The notes beneath the pieces are model-generated. The model saw only the letters and a program-made list of their open reading frames with translations, searched no databases and was not told the origin of the DNA. The position numbers and the translations under genes were made by a program. From an uncultured Cellvibrionales bacterium (GTDB taxonomy: Bacteria > Pseudomonadota > Gammaproteobacteria > Pseudomonadales > Cellvibrionaceae), in NCBI GenBank assembly GCA_913020115.1, contig CAJWBQ010000013.1, positions 1 to 64,000 of the forward strand: a DNA stretch of 64,000 nt, read 5' to 3'. Positions 18,001 to 26,804 of this stretch are shown here, in pieces; position 1 is the stretch's first letter, and each line of letters starts with the position of its first letter.

Positions 18001-18161
18001 TGTGCCTCTGAATTAATTTGTACCTGCACGTTGGTAATATCGGGTACCGCATCCATATTAAGTTGGTTTAGATTAAATACGCCATAAGCTGCTATTAACA
18101 ACGTTAACGCCATAACTAACCAACGCCTTTTTACTGAAAAGGCAATTAATGTATCTATCAT
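15024..18161 (-). CDS. czcA: Heavy-metal efflux RND permease, CzcA type
   Basis: A 1045-residue inner-membrane proton antiporter of the HME-RND family. The N-terminal VPDITNVQVQI and SLSRYGLSQVTVIF motifs are typical. In helix 4 the proton-relay residues Asp402, Asp408 and Glu415 (DFGLIVDGAVIVVEN) have the same spacing and numbers as in Cupriavidus CzcA. CusA-type Cu/Ag pumps have a different motif here, so Co/Zn/Cd is the likely substrate set. Twelve helices and two large periplasmic loops are consistent with length. It is the last gene of a CzcI-like, czcC, czcB, czcA order, 10 bases after czcB. Confidence 0.93.
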   Translation of the reverse strand: MIDTLIAFSVKRRWLVMALTLLIAAYGVFNLNQLNMDAVPDITNVQVQINSEAQGYSPLETEQRITYLVENAMSGLPKLDYTRSLSRYGLSQVTVIFQEGTDIYWARQQISERLQTIRGDLPRTVEPALGPIASGLGEIFTYVVQTEKDAMKSDGSAYSSEDLRTIQDWIIRPQLVKVPGITEINSIGGFEREYQVAPNINQLLAYKITIDEVVQALKRNNINTGAGYIERNGEQWLVRSPGQLSRLEDIANVVVAKRDDAPVRIKDVAKVFYGKELRTGAATKDGSEVVLGTAFMLLGENSRVVSQAVAKQLSVINNSLPDGVTAVALYNRTNLVDKTITTVQKNLFEGAVLVIAVLFALLGNIRAAFIVALVIPLSMLFAITGMVNQRVSGNLMSLGAIDFGLIVDGAVIVVENALRRLGLAQQRLGRLLSLKERLDEVRGSTKEVFTPAVFGVFIIMLVYLPIFALNGVEGKMFHPMAFTVVAALLGALVFSITFVPAAVAILVSGKVHEEENRLMLKARQLYKPLLTLSLKRPLWMLVGAMLLLAISVFQASRLGTEFLPKLDEHDVALHALRIPGTGMEQSVTMQMQLEKVIAEFKEVQHVFSKIGTPEVATDPMPPNVADTFLILKPKSEWPNPNKTKEMFIAELRKAVEAVPGNKYEFTQPIEMRFNELIAGVRSDVAVRIYGDDLEVLKAAGEKARDLLGSVAGAKDVRVEQTSGLPMISVEPQRDHLALLGLSVADLQQALQTSIGGMQAGLIYEGDKRFKLLVRLEEGVRQNPSVLASLPIPLSAQSNPDLAYVPLGEVATIKILQGPNQINRESGKRNVVVTSNVEGRDLGSFIADTQILMNEQLDLPSGYWLGYGGTFEQLQSATQRLTLVVPLTLLLIIGLLYGAFGSIRDALIVFSGVPLALTGGVFALALRDMPLSISAAVGFIALSGVAVLNGVVLMSFIRELREQGENLLTSINEGASQRLRPVLMTALVASLGFIPMALNVGTGAEVQRPLATVVIGGIVSSTLLTLVVLPALYFLVHRIGRDKASA

Positions 18162-18171
18162 TATTTACCCC

Positions 18172-19410
18172 TTAGTGATCGTGGCTGGCGCCAGATTTTA
18201 AAATGTCAGCTTTAATTAAAAAACTATTTTCGGTCACATAGTTTGTGCCCGGTTCGATACCGCCTAACACCTCTATGAGGTCGCCATTGGTTTCACCCAG
18301 TTCAACCATACGCACTTCAAAGCTATTACCATATTTTGCAAACACCACCGGCATGCCTCTGAAGCGTTGTAGAGCCGATTGTTTAATCACTAAAGGCACT
18401 TCTCTCGCGCTGGTTTGCACCGCAGATTTGACATGCATGCCGGGCCGCCAATGGCCACGGTCGTTAGTAATACTTGCTCGGGTCCGAGCGATGTGCCCGC
18501 CTGTCATTTGTGGTGCAACATATTGTATGGTACCTACCGCCGATTCATGATGATGTAAATCACTCACTGTCACGGCCTGGCCTACTGCCAACTTTTCAAT
18601 ACTTTCTGGAAACGCTGACATCTCTACCCATACGGTTGATAAATCAACTATCTCCAATAAGTTACCCGTTTCGGCTCTATCACCCTGATTAACAAATCGT
18701 TCAGTTACTTCACCGCTGGCAGGACTATCAATGGTATAAATCTGCAAGGTTTTGGTATTTTCCAAAGTTAACAATCGCTGGCCTTTTTTAACTTTGTCGC
18801 CTACTTGGACGTGTACTTTTTTAACCAAACCAGGGTAAGGCGCGTTAATGCGGTAAACACTATCAGCCGCCTCTGCAATCACACCGAAAAGCTTTTCAAC
18901 TTGAGTTAACGTTGCAGCACCCACTGGTTCAATTTTAATGTCAGCCAAATCAATGTGCCTGTCACTAATCACTGTTCGCCCTTCATGGCTTTGATAGTGC
19001 CATTGAAAAACTTGTTGCTGATACGTCGCTTTAACGGTTACATCGTAAGAATGTGGTTCAAGAATACTCTGATTGCTCACTCGATAATCGAGTTCTTGGC
19101 TAAAGGAAATACGGTCTTGCTTACCTCCTAATCGATCAAGTGTTACCTCAATACTCCACTCCTTCGGTAAGATGGGCTTGCCATCATTAAAGGCAAATAT
19201 ACGCATTTCAGGTGGCACACCGGTTTCAAAAACGGTGAGCTCTACTGAAAAATTATCACTGGATAACAATTTTCCACCATGAGGCCCTTTAGCGTCTTCT
19301 GTTTGATGTTCGGCTTCATCTCCGTGATCGTCACCGCCAGCATTAACGACTGAGGTATTGATAAAAAAGCTCACCAGCAGCGCTGTAACAATAATATGTT
19401 TGGTATTCAT
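18172..19410 (-). CDS. czcB: Periplasmic adaptor of metal efflux system, CzcB type
   Basis: A 412-residue membrane-fusion protein linking the inner-membrane permease to the outer-membrane channel. It has a signal peptide (about 1-24) followed by a short His/Asp-rich stretch (GGDDHGDEAEHQTED) that could bind metal. The biotinyl-lipoyl-like barrel includes VHVQVGDKVKKGQRLLTLE. A C-terminal HDH ends the protein. The large N-terminal insert (about 40-150) is like the metal-binding domain of some CzcB proteins. RBS AGGACAG precedes the ATG. It lies between czcC and czcA in one operon. Confidence 0.9.
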   Translation of the reverse strand: MNTKHIIVTALLVSFFINTSVVNAGGDDHGDEAEHQTEDAKGPHGGKLLSSDNFSVELTVFETGVPPEMRIFAFNDGKPILPKEWSIEVTLDRLGGKQDRISFSQELDYRVSNQSILEPHSYDVTVKATYQQQVFQWHYQSHEGRTVISDRHIDLADIKIEPVGAATLTQVEKLFGVIAEAADSVYRINAPYPGLVKKVHVQVGDKVKKGQRLLTLENTKTLQIYTIDSPASGEVTERFVNQGDRAETGNLLEIVDLSTVWVEMSAFPESIEKLAVGQAVTVSDLHHHESAVGTIQYVAPQMTGGHIARTRASITNDRGHWRPGMHVKSAVQTSAREVPLVIKQSALQRFRGMPVVFAKYGNSFEVRMVELGETNGDLIEVLGGIEPGTNYVTENSFLIKADILKSGASHDH

Positions 19411-19433
19411 AATCTGTCCTTTAAACTGATCAC

Positions 19434-20756
19434 TTAATAGGTTGATGGCATCAATTTCCCACTAAGGGACTGACCAGTCACACGCTCCAACTCAAGGAGC
19501 TGTAAATAAATTTGTTGATGAGTATCGATAAGCTCACGCTCGAGTGTAAATTTCTCTGCTTGCGCGTCGGACCACTGTAAAACGGAGTAACGCCCCAAGC
19601 TATAACCCGCCTCAGTATCCGCAAGAAGCTGCCTGGCTTGTGGTAATAACTCCTGCGAAATCACTTGCGCATACTGACTGTAATTCTCCAGCGTTTGCTG
19701 CACCGCTAAAAAAGACAGCTGCAACTGCCTTCGGATTTGCTCAAGTTGTAGCTGAGATAACTCCCTTGCGGCATTAGCGGCGCTGATTCTGCCTCGGTTG
19801 GGGTTAGCAATGGGGATAGGCATAGAAACATTGAACACAAGCGCCTGGTCGCCAGTCGCTTGAAAGCGCCTTAAACCTACATTCACATCAAGATCCACTT
19901 TGCTGTTGGCTTTGGCTAGTTGCACCTGAGCGTCAGCCAAGCGCATCATGGATTGCTGCAAATTCAAAGCTGGTGACTCAGCGATAAGACCTGTGATATC
20001 AACTGCGGTAGGCAAGCTTGGCAGCTGCAATAGTTCGCCACTCACTGTGATAAAACTGGGCTTGGCAGCCCACATCGCAGCCAACGCAGATCTTGCCAAA
20101 CGAAGCTGGCCGCTGATCTGCATAGCCAATGCTTTTGAGCGGGATAAACGCAACTGCATTTTGGAGCTATCCGCTTTGCCGGCAGCACCCGCTTTAGTGC
20201 GTTTCTGAACCACCTCCAAAGCTTGCAGCTCTGAGGCAACACGGCGCTCGATCCAGTGCTGCAGGCTTTGTGAGCGCAGCAACTGATAATAGCGCCGACC
20301 TGTTTCAGCCAATACATCTAAACGCATCTGCTCATACTCACTCTGCTTACGCGCAGTGGATGCTGTAGCAAAAGCCACGCGGCTATCGCGCTTGCCACCT
20401 AACTCAATGGTTTGGCCTAGGGTTAGGGTAAACTCTGCCGAATCCGTAGCGGTAAATTCATCCTGGCCAAAGATATTTTCGGCACTCATAGCCAAAGTAG
20501 GTAAAGGCCGCTGCTGGGCCTGGATTAAATCACCATCACTGATTCGTAATTGATAGGGATATTGTGCTAATTGGGGGTTATGCAGCAAGGTTTGCTGCAT
20601 CGCCCAATTGAGATTTATACTGCTGTTTTGGGCAAAAGCGCTCTGGGGAAAAGCTAGGAAACTCATGCTTACTGCAAGCAGCAAGCTAGCATCAAACTGC
20701 CGCGCAGCGAAAAATTTGCTGCCAATAGCTCCGCAGCGAAAAATAAAAACGTTCAT
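19434..20756 (-). CDS. czcC: Outer-membrane channel of metal efflux system, CzcC type (TolC family)
   Basis: About 440 residues from the ATG at 20756, which has GGAG upstream; an in-frame TTG at 20786 is less likely. A hydrophobic segment ending FLAFPQSAFA is the signal peptide. Two OEP repeats of long helices follow (for instance LTLGQTIELGGKRDSRVAFA and QTLENYSQYAQVISQELLPQ), as in TolC-family channels. Its place at the front of the czcB/czcA pair identifies the operon as a tripartite RND pump. Confidence 0.9.
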   Translation of the reverse strand: MNVFIFRCGAIGSKFFAARQFDASLLLAVSMSFLAFPQSAFAQNSSINLNWAMQQTLLHNPQLAQYPYQLRISDGDLIQAQQRPLPTLAMSAENIFGQDEFTATDSAEFTLTLGQTIELGGKRDSRVAFATASTARKQSEYEQMRLDVLAETGRRYYQLLRSQSLQHWIERRVASELQALEVVQKRTKAGAAGKADSSKMQLRLSRSKALAMQISGQLRLARSALAAMWAAKPSFITVSGELLQLPSLPTAVDITGLIAESPALNLQQSMMRLADAQVQLAKANSKVDLDVNVGLRRFQATGDQALVFNVSMPIPIANPNRGRISAANAARELSQLQLEQIRRQLQLSFLAVQQTLENYSQYAQVISQELLPQARQLLADTEAGYSLGRYSVLQWSDAQAEKFTLERELIDTHQQIYLQLLELERVTGQSLSGKLMPSTY

Positions 20757-20838
20757 GTGCCATACACTCCACACCAACAAGCGCAAGCCTGCCAGTGTTA
20801 AACCGGAAAATTAAATCGTTATATAGGGTTTAAAGGAG

Positions 20839-21174
20839 TTAAGCGTTAGGAGGCGGCACTGCAGGTTGATAACTCAACCCTAGATAGCCCGTCTTGTATT
20901 TAAGGTGTTGGGGGGTACTAATTGAAACAGACTCAGCCAAAGATAACGGCGTTTCGTTAAGGTCACAGTGAAAGTGTATATGAGCCGTTTTTTGGTGTTC
21001 ACCAGCATCTGGTGCCTCATCGGCAGACTGATGCGAGGCGTTTCCATCTAAGTGAATATGAGGTGACTCGAATTGACTATGCTCAAATTGAGACACATGC
21101 AAATCTGCCATAGCGCTCAGAACTAGCGTATGGTTCAGCAATATCATCAAGATAACAGCCCAGATTTTGCGCAA
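20839..21174 (-). CDS. CzcI-like His-rich periplasmic protein
   Basis: A 111-residue protein with a signal peptide (about 1-22), a histidine-rich middle (HVSQFEHSQFESPHIHLDG, later HQKTAHIHFHCD) and a proline-rich end (PAVPPPN). This layout resembles CzcI, the small auxiliary protein at the front of Czc operons, and fits periplasmic metal binding. The start is a TTG at 21174 preceded by AGAAGG. It lies about 80 bases before czcC in the same direction. Homology to CzcI is by layout and context rather than strong sequence identity. Confidence 0.65.
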   Translation of the reverse strand: MRKIWAVILMILLNHTLVLSAMADLHVSQFEHSQFESPHIHLDGNASHQSADEAPDAGEHQKTAHIHFHCDLNETPLSLAESVSISTPQHLKYKTGYLGLSYQPAVPPPNA

Positions 21175-21581
21175 AATACCTTCTCAATTAAGGGGTTAAA
21201 AGTGTTAACAAGCTCTATGACTTGCAAACAGCGAAAAAGTTTACTGTTTAGCAAGATCTGTAGCAAGCTATATCTCGATGACTAAACTATTGCCATGGTC
21301 TAATCCATTGCTGTACAAGCAGCTAACATTGCTTATAGTAAATGTCACGCCTGTCAACAACTACAATCGCTTGTTCCACTTCAACCCCTTAGAACAAGGT
21401 GCCCAATAATAGGTACCTGTTCTTCTTATACGCCTCATCCTGTTACTCGCTTTACTTGCATTAGCTTGGTCGCAAAGGGGATCTATTCCGCCTGCACCCC
21501 ATAATAATTTGATGTGCGTTTTTTTAAGCTGATTCTAGCCAATGTCTCTTGCTGACCTAAAGCGGCTACCGAAGAGATTTT

Positions 21582-21667
21582 GGGTACGTGTCTGTACACG
21601 ACCCACAACCGACTTAATTCCCTTCAAGATCTATCTCTTGCGTAACGGGTACATGTCAGTAAACACG
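21582..21667. repeat. Pair of imperfect direct repeats
   Basis: GGGTACGTGTCTGTACACG (21582-21600) recurs as GGGTACATGTCAGTAAACACG (21647-21667), 65 bases later. The first copy is also a hairpin (TGGGT and CGTGT pairing with ACACG and ACCCA, one bulged A). The spacing is near six helical turns, which would suit a regulator binding on one face of the DNA. Confidence 0.5.
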
Positions 21668-21771
21668 CGAAAAAGTAAACGTTGCTTCCTGCAGCGCCAG
21701 TAACGGGCATCACGACCGAACACGCACCACAGACGAGCTCTATAGTTTTTCGTTCACATTCACTAGCCTAA

Positions 21772-21798
21772 ATTTGCACGCAAGCTAATGGTGCAAAT
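21772..21798. promoter_or_regulatory. Dyad upstream of sigma-54 promoter, possible enhancer
   Basis: ATTTGCAC (21772-21779) and GTGCAAAT (21791-21798) form a perfect eight-base dyad about 145-170 bases before the sigma-54 element. NtrC sites are TGCACC-N5-GGTGCA; here the TGCAC/GTGCA halves are 11 rather than 7 bases apart, so NtrC binding is uncertain. Confidence 0.4.
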
Positions 21799-21940
21799 CA
21801 TTATGATAACGCACTACAAATGTCCTCGCCGTTATTTTCCAACGGAAAAAACGCATCATAAATTATCAAAAGCACTGTAGTTCGCACCAGCAAAACGCAA
21901 ACCGCAAAAAACAACTGATATTCAAGCTAAAGCTATTTAT

Positions 21941-21956
21941 TGGCACAGCCGTTGCA
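21941..21956 (+). promoter_or_regulatory. Sigma-54 promoter for the nitrate transport operon
   Basis: TGGCACAGCCGTTGCA matches the RpoN consensus TGGCACG-N4-TTGCA, with GG (21942-21943) and GC (21954-21955) separated by the required ten bases. It lies 78 bases upstream of the first start codon of the operon. RpoN control fits nitrogen-limitation regulation of nitrate uptake. Confidence 0.88.
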
Positions 21957-22033
21957 AAAGCCCTGCTAACAATCTGCGGAAAATAATCATTCGGCAACGT
22001 TGCCTGATATTTTTACAAGAGTAGGAGTAAGCA

Positions 22034-23437
22034 ATGAAACAAGATGGAATCGTTAGAGTACTGATCAAGCGGTCAAAGCTCGCTAAACTGACCACCGCCT
22101 TAGCAGTACTAACAATAACTGTTAGCCCATTCAGTCACGCAGAAAAACTCGGTTATCCGGAAAAGGAGGAACTGACATTTGGCTTTATCAAACTTACCGA
22201 TATGGCGCCGATCGCCATTGCCTATGAGAATGGTTATTTCGAAGACGAAGGTCTGTACGTCACCATCGAATCCCAGGCCAACTGGAAAGTTCTGTTAGAT
22301 GGGGTGATCGATGGGCGCTTGGATGGCGCTCATATGTTAGCCGGTCAACCGATCGCCGCCACCATGGGCTTTGGTACCAAGGCGCATATTATTACGCCAT
22401 TCTCAATGGATCTGAACGGCAACGGCATCACCGTCTCTAATGAGATATGGCAACAAATGAAGCCGCATATTCCCAAAATGGCGGACGGCCGCCCGGTGCA
22501 CCCGATCAAAGCCGATGCGCTAAAACCCGTACTTGAGAAATACAAAGCCGACGGCAAGCCTTTCAACATGGGCATGGTCTTCCCAGTTTCTACCCACAAC
22601 TATGAGCTGCGTTATTGGCTGGCCGCCGGCGGCATCCACCCCGGTTACTATGCACCGCACAAGGGCGACACATCCGGCAAGATCGACGCCGAGGCGTTTT
22701 TATCGGTAACGCCGCCACCGCAAATGCCCGCCACCCTAGAAGCCGGTACCATCTATGGCTACTGTGTCGGAGAGCCATGGAACCAGCAAGCAGTCACTAA
22801 AGGTATTGGTGTACCGGTAATCACCGACTACGAAATCTGGAAAAATAATCCAGAGAAGGTCTTTGGCATAACCGCTGAGTTCGCCGAAAAATACCCCAAT
22901 ACTACCATCCGCCTGACCCGGGCCATGATCCGCGCCGCCAAGTGGTTGGATGAGAACGATAACGCTAACCGCCCCGCCGCGGTCAAGATTCTCGCGCAAT
23001 CCAATTACGTCGGCGCCGACTATGACGTGATCGCCAACAGCATGACCGGCACCTTTGAATATGAGAAGGGCGACAAACGCGAAGTGCCCGATTTCAATGT
23101 TTTTTTCCGCTACAACGCCACTTACCCCTACTACTCCGATGCTATTTGGTACCTCACCCAAATGCGCCGCTGGGGACAGATCGCCGAAGACAAGCCCGAT
23201 AGCTGGTATAGAGATATGGCAAAAAATGTTTACCGCCCAGACATTTATACCAAAGCGGCACAATCACTGATCGCCGAAGGCCTGATGAAAGCCGAGGAAT
23301 TCCCCGACTTCGCAAGCGAAGATGGCTACAAAGGTCTGCAGGATGACTTTATTGATGGAGTGGTATTCGACGGTAAAAAACCTAACGCCTACATCAACCA
23401 ATTTCCTATCGGCCTTAAACAAGGTGACGTGCTGTAA
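22034..23437 (+). CDS. nrtA: Nitrate/nitrite ABC transporter substrate-binding protein, NrtA type
   Basis: A 467-residue periplasmic protein of the NrtA/CmpA group. The signal peptide is about 1-36, ending in SPFSHA. The mature start [19 protein letters not shown] and the later [18 protein letters not shown] are typical for nitrate or bicarbonate binders. Context (permease, ATPase, porin and an RpoN promoter) favours nitrate over bicarbonate. RBS AGGAG precedes the ATG. The coding sequence and the three genes after it look richer in G and C than most of the window. Confidence 0.9.
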   Translation: MKQDGIVRVLIKRSKLAKLTTALAVLTITVSPFSHAEKLGYPEKEELTFGFIKLTDMAPIAIAYENGYFEDEGLYVTIESQANWKVLLDGVIDGRLDGAHMLAGQPIAATMGFGTKAHIITPFSMDLNGNGITVSNEIWQQMKPHIPKMADGRPVHPIKADALKPVLEKYKADGKPFNMGMVFPVSTHNYELRYWLAAGGIHPGYYAPHKGDTSGKIDAEAFLSVTPPPQMPATLEAGTIYGYCVGEPWNQQAVTKGIGVPVITDYEIWKNNPEKVFGITAEFAEKYPNTTIRLTRAMIRAAKWLDENDNANRPAAVKILAQSNYVGADYDVIANSMTGTFEYEKGDKREVPDFNVFFRYNATYPYYSDAIWYLTQMRRWGQIAEDKPDSWYRDMAKNVYRPDIYTKAAQSLIAEGLMKAEEFPDFASEDGYKGLQDDFIDGVVFDGKKPNAYINQFPIGLKQGDVL

Positions 23438-23472
23438 GCGCGTCACTCACCGGACGACTAAGGACACCCACT

Positions 23473-24471
23473 ATGAATAGCACATCATCAACCGCCGCGC
23501 AGTCACAGCCACCAAGCAGGCTGGCGAATCATTTTCAAACCATTTTTAATTCGTTAGTCAATACCGTTGCCATTCCGCTAACGGGCATTTCGGTGTTCTT
23601 AATGATCTGGGCAGCTGGAGCACAGAGTATTGATACTTCGTTAGGAGCATTCCCTGGGCCCGCCGCCGTTTACCAGCAGTTCGGAAAACTTTATCTGGAA
23701 CATAACGCCGAGCGCGCCAAGGCCGATGCATTTTACCAGCGGCAGGAACAACGCAATAACCAGCGGCTGGATGTAGACCCTGACTATACGGTTAAGGTGC
23801 GCAGCTATACCGGCAAGGAAACCTTCGCTGACCAAATAGCTACGAGCCTAGTGACTGTGATCAGCGGCTTTTTACTGGCTGCCTTTATCGCTATCCCGCT
23901 GGGCATTGCAGTGGGGCTTAGCAAAACCCTGAATGCCGCCATCAACCCGATCGTGCAGATTTTCAAACCGGTGTCTCCTCTGGCTTGGCTACCACTGGTC
24001 ACCATGGTGGTGAGTGCGGTGTACGTATCCCCCGATCCGCTGCTAGCCAAGTCTTTTTTAACTTCGATGATTACCGTCACCCTCTGTTGCCTGTGGCCGA
24101 TGGTCATAAATACCTCGGTGGGGGTCGCCGCGATCGACAGCGACCTAGTCAATGTCAGCCGGGTGTTGCGTCTATCGGCCCTCACTCATGTGCAAAAAAT
24201 TGTTCTGCCGGCGGCGATGCCGATGATTTTTACCGGCATGCGTTTATCACTGGGCATCGCCTGGATGGTACTGATTGCTGCCGAGATGCTGGCGCAAAGC
24301 CCAGGGCTGGGTAAGTTTGTCTGGGATGAATTCCAGAACGGCAGCTCAAGCTCGCTGAGCCGTATTATGGCCGCCGTCATTGTGATCGGTTTTATCGGCT
24401 TTTTACTCGACCGGGGCATGCTGCAAATTCAACGCTTGGCGTCCTGGGACAAAAACTCTGCCGCCCGTTAA
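23473..24471 (+). CDS. nrtB: Nitrate ABC transporter permease, NrtB type
   Basis: A 332-residue BPD_transp_1-type inner-membrane permease. The first helix (about 33-50) is followed by a soluble, charged insert of roughly 75 residues (KADAFYQRQEQRNNQRLDV) before the transport core begins near 115. The core includes the EAA-like loop VNVSRVLRLSALTHVQKIVLP and ends with GFLLDRGMLQIQR. It lies 35 bases after nrtA and 33 before the ATPase gene. The long insert is typical of NrtB/SsuC-like marine relatives, in my recollection; I could not check. Confidence 0.9.
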   Translation: MNSTSSTAAQSQPPSRLANHFQTIFNSLVNTVAIPLTGISVFLMIWAAGAQSIDTSLGAFPGPAAVYQQFGKLYLEHNAERAKADAFYQRQEQRNNQRLDVDPDYTVKVRSYTGKETFADQIATSLVTVISGFLLAAFIAIPLGIAVGLSKTLNAAINPIVQIFKPVSPLAWLPLVTMVVSAVYVSPDPLLAKSFLTSMITVTLCCLWPMVINTSVGVAAIDSDLVNVSRVLRLSALTHVQKIVLPAAMPMIFTGMRLSLGIAWMVLIAAEMLAQSPGLGKFVWDEFQNGSSSSLSRIMAAVIVIGFIGFLLDRGMLQIQRLASWDKNSAAR

Positions 24472-24504
24472 TGAAACCTTGTATTTAAAATAAGGAGAAC
24501 GACT

Positions 24505-25353
24505 ATGAGTACCATTCTGGACATCACCGGTGTGGATATGGCATTCCCCACCCCGCAGGGAGATTTCACCGCCTTAAAAGGCTTCAACCTGAAAATCAAC
24601 AAAGGCGAATTTGTATCGCTGATTGGTCACTCCGGCTGCGGCAAATCCACGGTACTGAATATTGTCGCTGGGCTTTACCAGGCGACGACTGGTGGTGTGA
24701 TACTCAACGGCAAGGAAGTCACCGAGCCGGGACCGGAGCGCGCGGTAGTGTTTCAAAATCATTCGCTGCTGCCCTGGTTGTCCGCCTACCAAAATGTCGA
24801 ATTGGCGGTAAAACAGGTCTTTGGCAAGCGCAAAAACAAGCAGCAAACCAGAGACTGGATCGAATACAACCTGCGGCTGGTACATATGGACCACGCCATG
24901 CACAAACGTCCCAATGAAATTTCCGGCGGTATGAAACAGCGAGTGGGCATCGCCCGCGCGCTGGCCATGCAACCGGACGTGCTATTGATGGATGAACCCT
25001 TCGGTGCCCTGGATGCGCTGACCCGCGCCCATATGCAGGATTCGCTGATGGAAATCCAGCACGAACTCAACAACACGGTGATTATGATCACCCACGATGT
25101 CGATGAGGCGGTGTTGCTCTCGGACCGGATCGTGATGATGACCAACGGCCCCGCCGCCACCATCGGTGAAATTCTCGATATCAACCTGGAGCGTCCCCGG
25201 GACCGGCTAGCGCTGGCAAACGACCCGGAGTACACCCGCTTACGCGCCGAGGTATTGAAATTCCTTTACGAAAAGCAGCGTAAGGTCGAAACCATCCACG
25301 ACAAAAAAAACACCAAAAGCCAGCCACTCAATGGCAGTGAGCAAGCGGCATAG
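24505..25353 (+). CDS. nrtD: Nitrate ABC transporter ATP-binding protein, NrtD/NrtC type
   Basis: A 282-residue ABC ATPase that energises the permease at the inner face of the membrane. Walker A is GHSGCGKS (41-48), the Q-loop is in VFQNHSLLPW (82-91), the signature ISGGMKQR (139-146), Walker B VLLMDEPFGALD (159-170) and the switch His is in MITHDVDEAV. There is no C-terminal NrtA-like domain as in cyanobacterial NrtC, so a single ATPase probably forms a homodimer. RBS AAGGAG precedes the ATG. Confidence 0.92.
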   Translation: MSTILDITGVDMAFPTPQGDFTALKGFNLKINKGEFVSLIGHSGCGKSTVLNIVAGLYQATTGGVILNGKEVTEPGPERAVVFQNHSLLPWLSAYQNVELAVKQVFGKRKNKQQTRDWIEYNLRLVHMDHAMHKRPNEISGGMKQRVGIARALAMQPDVLLMDEPFGALDALTRAHMQDSLMEIQHELNNTVIMITHDVDEAVLLSDRIVMMTNGPAATIGEILDINLERPRDRLALANDPEYTRLRAEVLKFLYEKQRKVETIHDKKNTKSQPLNGSEQAA

Positions 25354-25382
25354 ACTATTTTATTCACCAGGAGTGATCTTCC

Positions 25383-26594
25383 ATGCAGTATCGATTTAAG
25401 CGCACGCTGTTGGCGTTCTCAATAGCATTCACCCCCCTCATCGGCGCCGTCAGCGTACAGGCTGACGCGATTGCCGACGCCCTGAGTAGCGGCAAAGCCT
25501 CCGGCGATTTCCGGCTGCGCTATGAAACCGTCGAACAGGACAACGCCCTGAAAGATGCCAAGGCGCTGACCTTGCGCTCCCGGATCGGCTATACAACCAG
25601 CACCATCAGTCATTTCAGTGGCACCCTGGAGTTTGAAGATGTCCGGGTGGTCGGCGGCGTGGACCAGTACAGCGCCTATCCCTGGATAACGGATAAAGCC
25701 TATTCAGTGATCGCCGATCCGCAGGTGACCGAAGTCGACCAGGTCTTTATTCAATATAAAACCGACGCGGCCTCCGGACGTTACGGCCGCCAGGTGATCG
25801 CCCTCGACAACCAGCGCTTTATCGGTCACGTCGGTTGGCGCCAGGACCGGCAGACTTTCGATGCCTTCTCGGCGAAACTCACAGCGGTGGAAAACCTGAC
25901 CGTCAGCTACGCCTACCTATTCCAGCGTAACCGTATCTTCGGTGAAGAAGCGGATATTCACTCCAGGGATCACCTGCTCAACGCTAGCTATAAAACTGCG
26001 TTCGGCACCGCCACCGGTTACGGTTATTTACTGGAAGAAGATAACGCCAGCGCTAAGTCCTTCGATACCTACGGTGTGCGCTTTAACGGTTCGGCACCGA
26101 TTGGCGATATAAAAGTGCTGTATACCGCTGAATACGCAAACCAGGAAAAAACGGAAAAAGGTAGTGAAAAATTCAACGCCGATTACCTGCTCGCTGAAGC
26201 GGGCCTGAGCATCAGCGGCATCACCGCCAAGTTAGGTTATGAAGTGCTGGGCTCCGATAATGGTAACTATGGTTTCTCCACGCCGCTGGCCACCGGCCAT
26301 AAGTTCAACGGCTGGGCTGACCAGTTTCTCAACACCCCCAAGGAAGGCCTGGTGGATACCTATGCCTCACTGGCGGGAAAATTAGCCGGGGGAAAATTGG
26401 CATTGATCTATCACGAGTTTGAAGCCGACGAATCCAGCGATACCGTCCAAGACCTCGGTAGTGAAGTGGACGTGATCTACAGTCGCGGCTTTGGCAAACA
26501 CTATAACGCCGGTATCAAGTACGCCGTCTACCGCAAAGGCGATATCAACACCAATTCCGATAAGTTGTGGGTGTGGGTAGGTGCCAAGTTTTAA
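25383..26594 (+). CDS. Outer-membrane beta-barrel porin (alginate-export-like family)
   Basis: A 403-residue protein with a signal peptide (about 1-28, ending VSVQA) and then repeated amphipathic strands (SGDFRLRYETV, RYGRQVIALDNQRFIGHVGW) ending in an aromatic C-terminus (VWVGAKF), as outer-membrane barrels do. The SGDFRLRYE start and the RYGRQ segment resemble the AlgE/alginate-export-like family. It sits 30 bases after the ATPase gene and before the operon's terminator, so nitrate or nitrite passage across the outer membrane is the inferred role. Confidence 0.8.
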   Translation: MQYRFKRTLLAFSIAFTPLIGAVSVQADAIADALSSGKASGDFRLRYETVEQDNALKDAKALTLRSRIGYTTSTISHFSGTLEFEDVRVVGGVDQYSAYPWITDKAYSVIADPQVTEVDQVFIQYKTDAASGRYGRQVIALDNQRFIGHVGWRQDRQTFDAFSAKLTAVENLTVSYAYLFQRNRIFGEEADIHSRDHLLNASYKTAFGTATGYGYLLEEDNASAKSFDTYGVRFNGSAPIGDIKVLYTAEYANQEKTEKGSEKFNADYLLAEAGLSISGITAKLGYEVLGSDNGNYGFSTPLATGHKFNGWADQFLNTPKEGLVDTYASLAGKLAGGKLALIYHEFEADESSDTVQDLGSEVDVIYSRGFGKHYNAGIKYAVYRKGDINTNSDKLWVWVGAKF

Positions 26595-26612
26595 TCAGCG
26601 TCTATCAAAACG

Positions 26613-26640
26613 AGCCGCCATGGAAGGCGGCTTATTTAAT
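26613..26640 (+). terminator. Intrinsic terminator of the nitrate operon
   Basis: AGCCGCC-ATGGAA-GGCGGCT (26613-26632) forms a seven-base GC-rich stem followed by TATTTAAT, 18 bases after the porin stop codon. The T-rich tail is short but the position is right. Confidence 0.75.
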
Positions 26641-26804
26641 CGTCAAAAGGAGCAATAAAGGGGTTAGTCTTCTTTTCCGGGCCGATATTAAGCCAAGCAA
26701 AACTTTTGCACCTCAAGCCCACTTTCTTTATCGCGGTCGCATACCAAAGTTTTTAGTATAAACAAAAAGAAGTGTGAAGATGGGTCTCGCCCAGTGATGT
26801 TTTT

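Larger units (their letters stand above)
21175..22033. other. Long divergent regulatory region between metal-efflux and nitrate-transport operons
   Basis: No gene is seen in 859 bases. It contains a dyad CTTGTTC/GAACAAG (21370-21398), two imperfect direct repeats of GGGTACGTGTCTGTACACG type (21582-21600 and 21647-21667), a dyad with ATTTGCAC/GTGCAAAT arms (21772-21798) and a sigma-54 promoter (21941-21956). The first items may serve the metal operon and the last two the nitrate operon. Confidence 0.6.

Noticed and set aside
21772..21798. A canonical NtrC binding site
   Set aside because: The half-sites are right but the spacing is 11 instead of 7, so I list it only as a possible enhancer.
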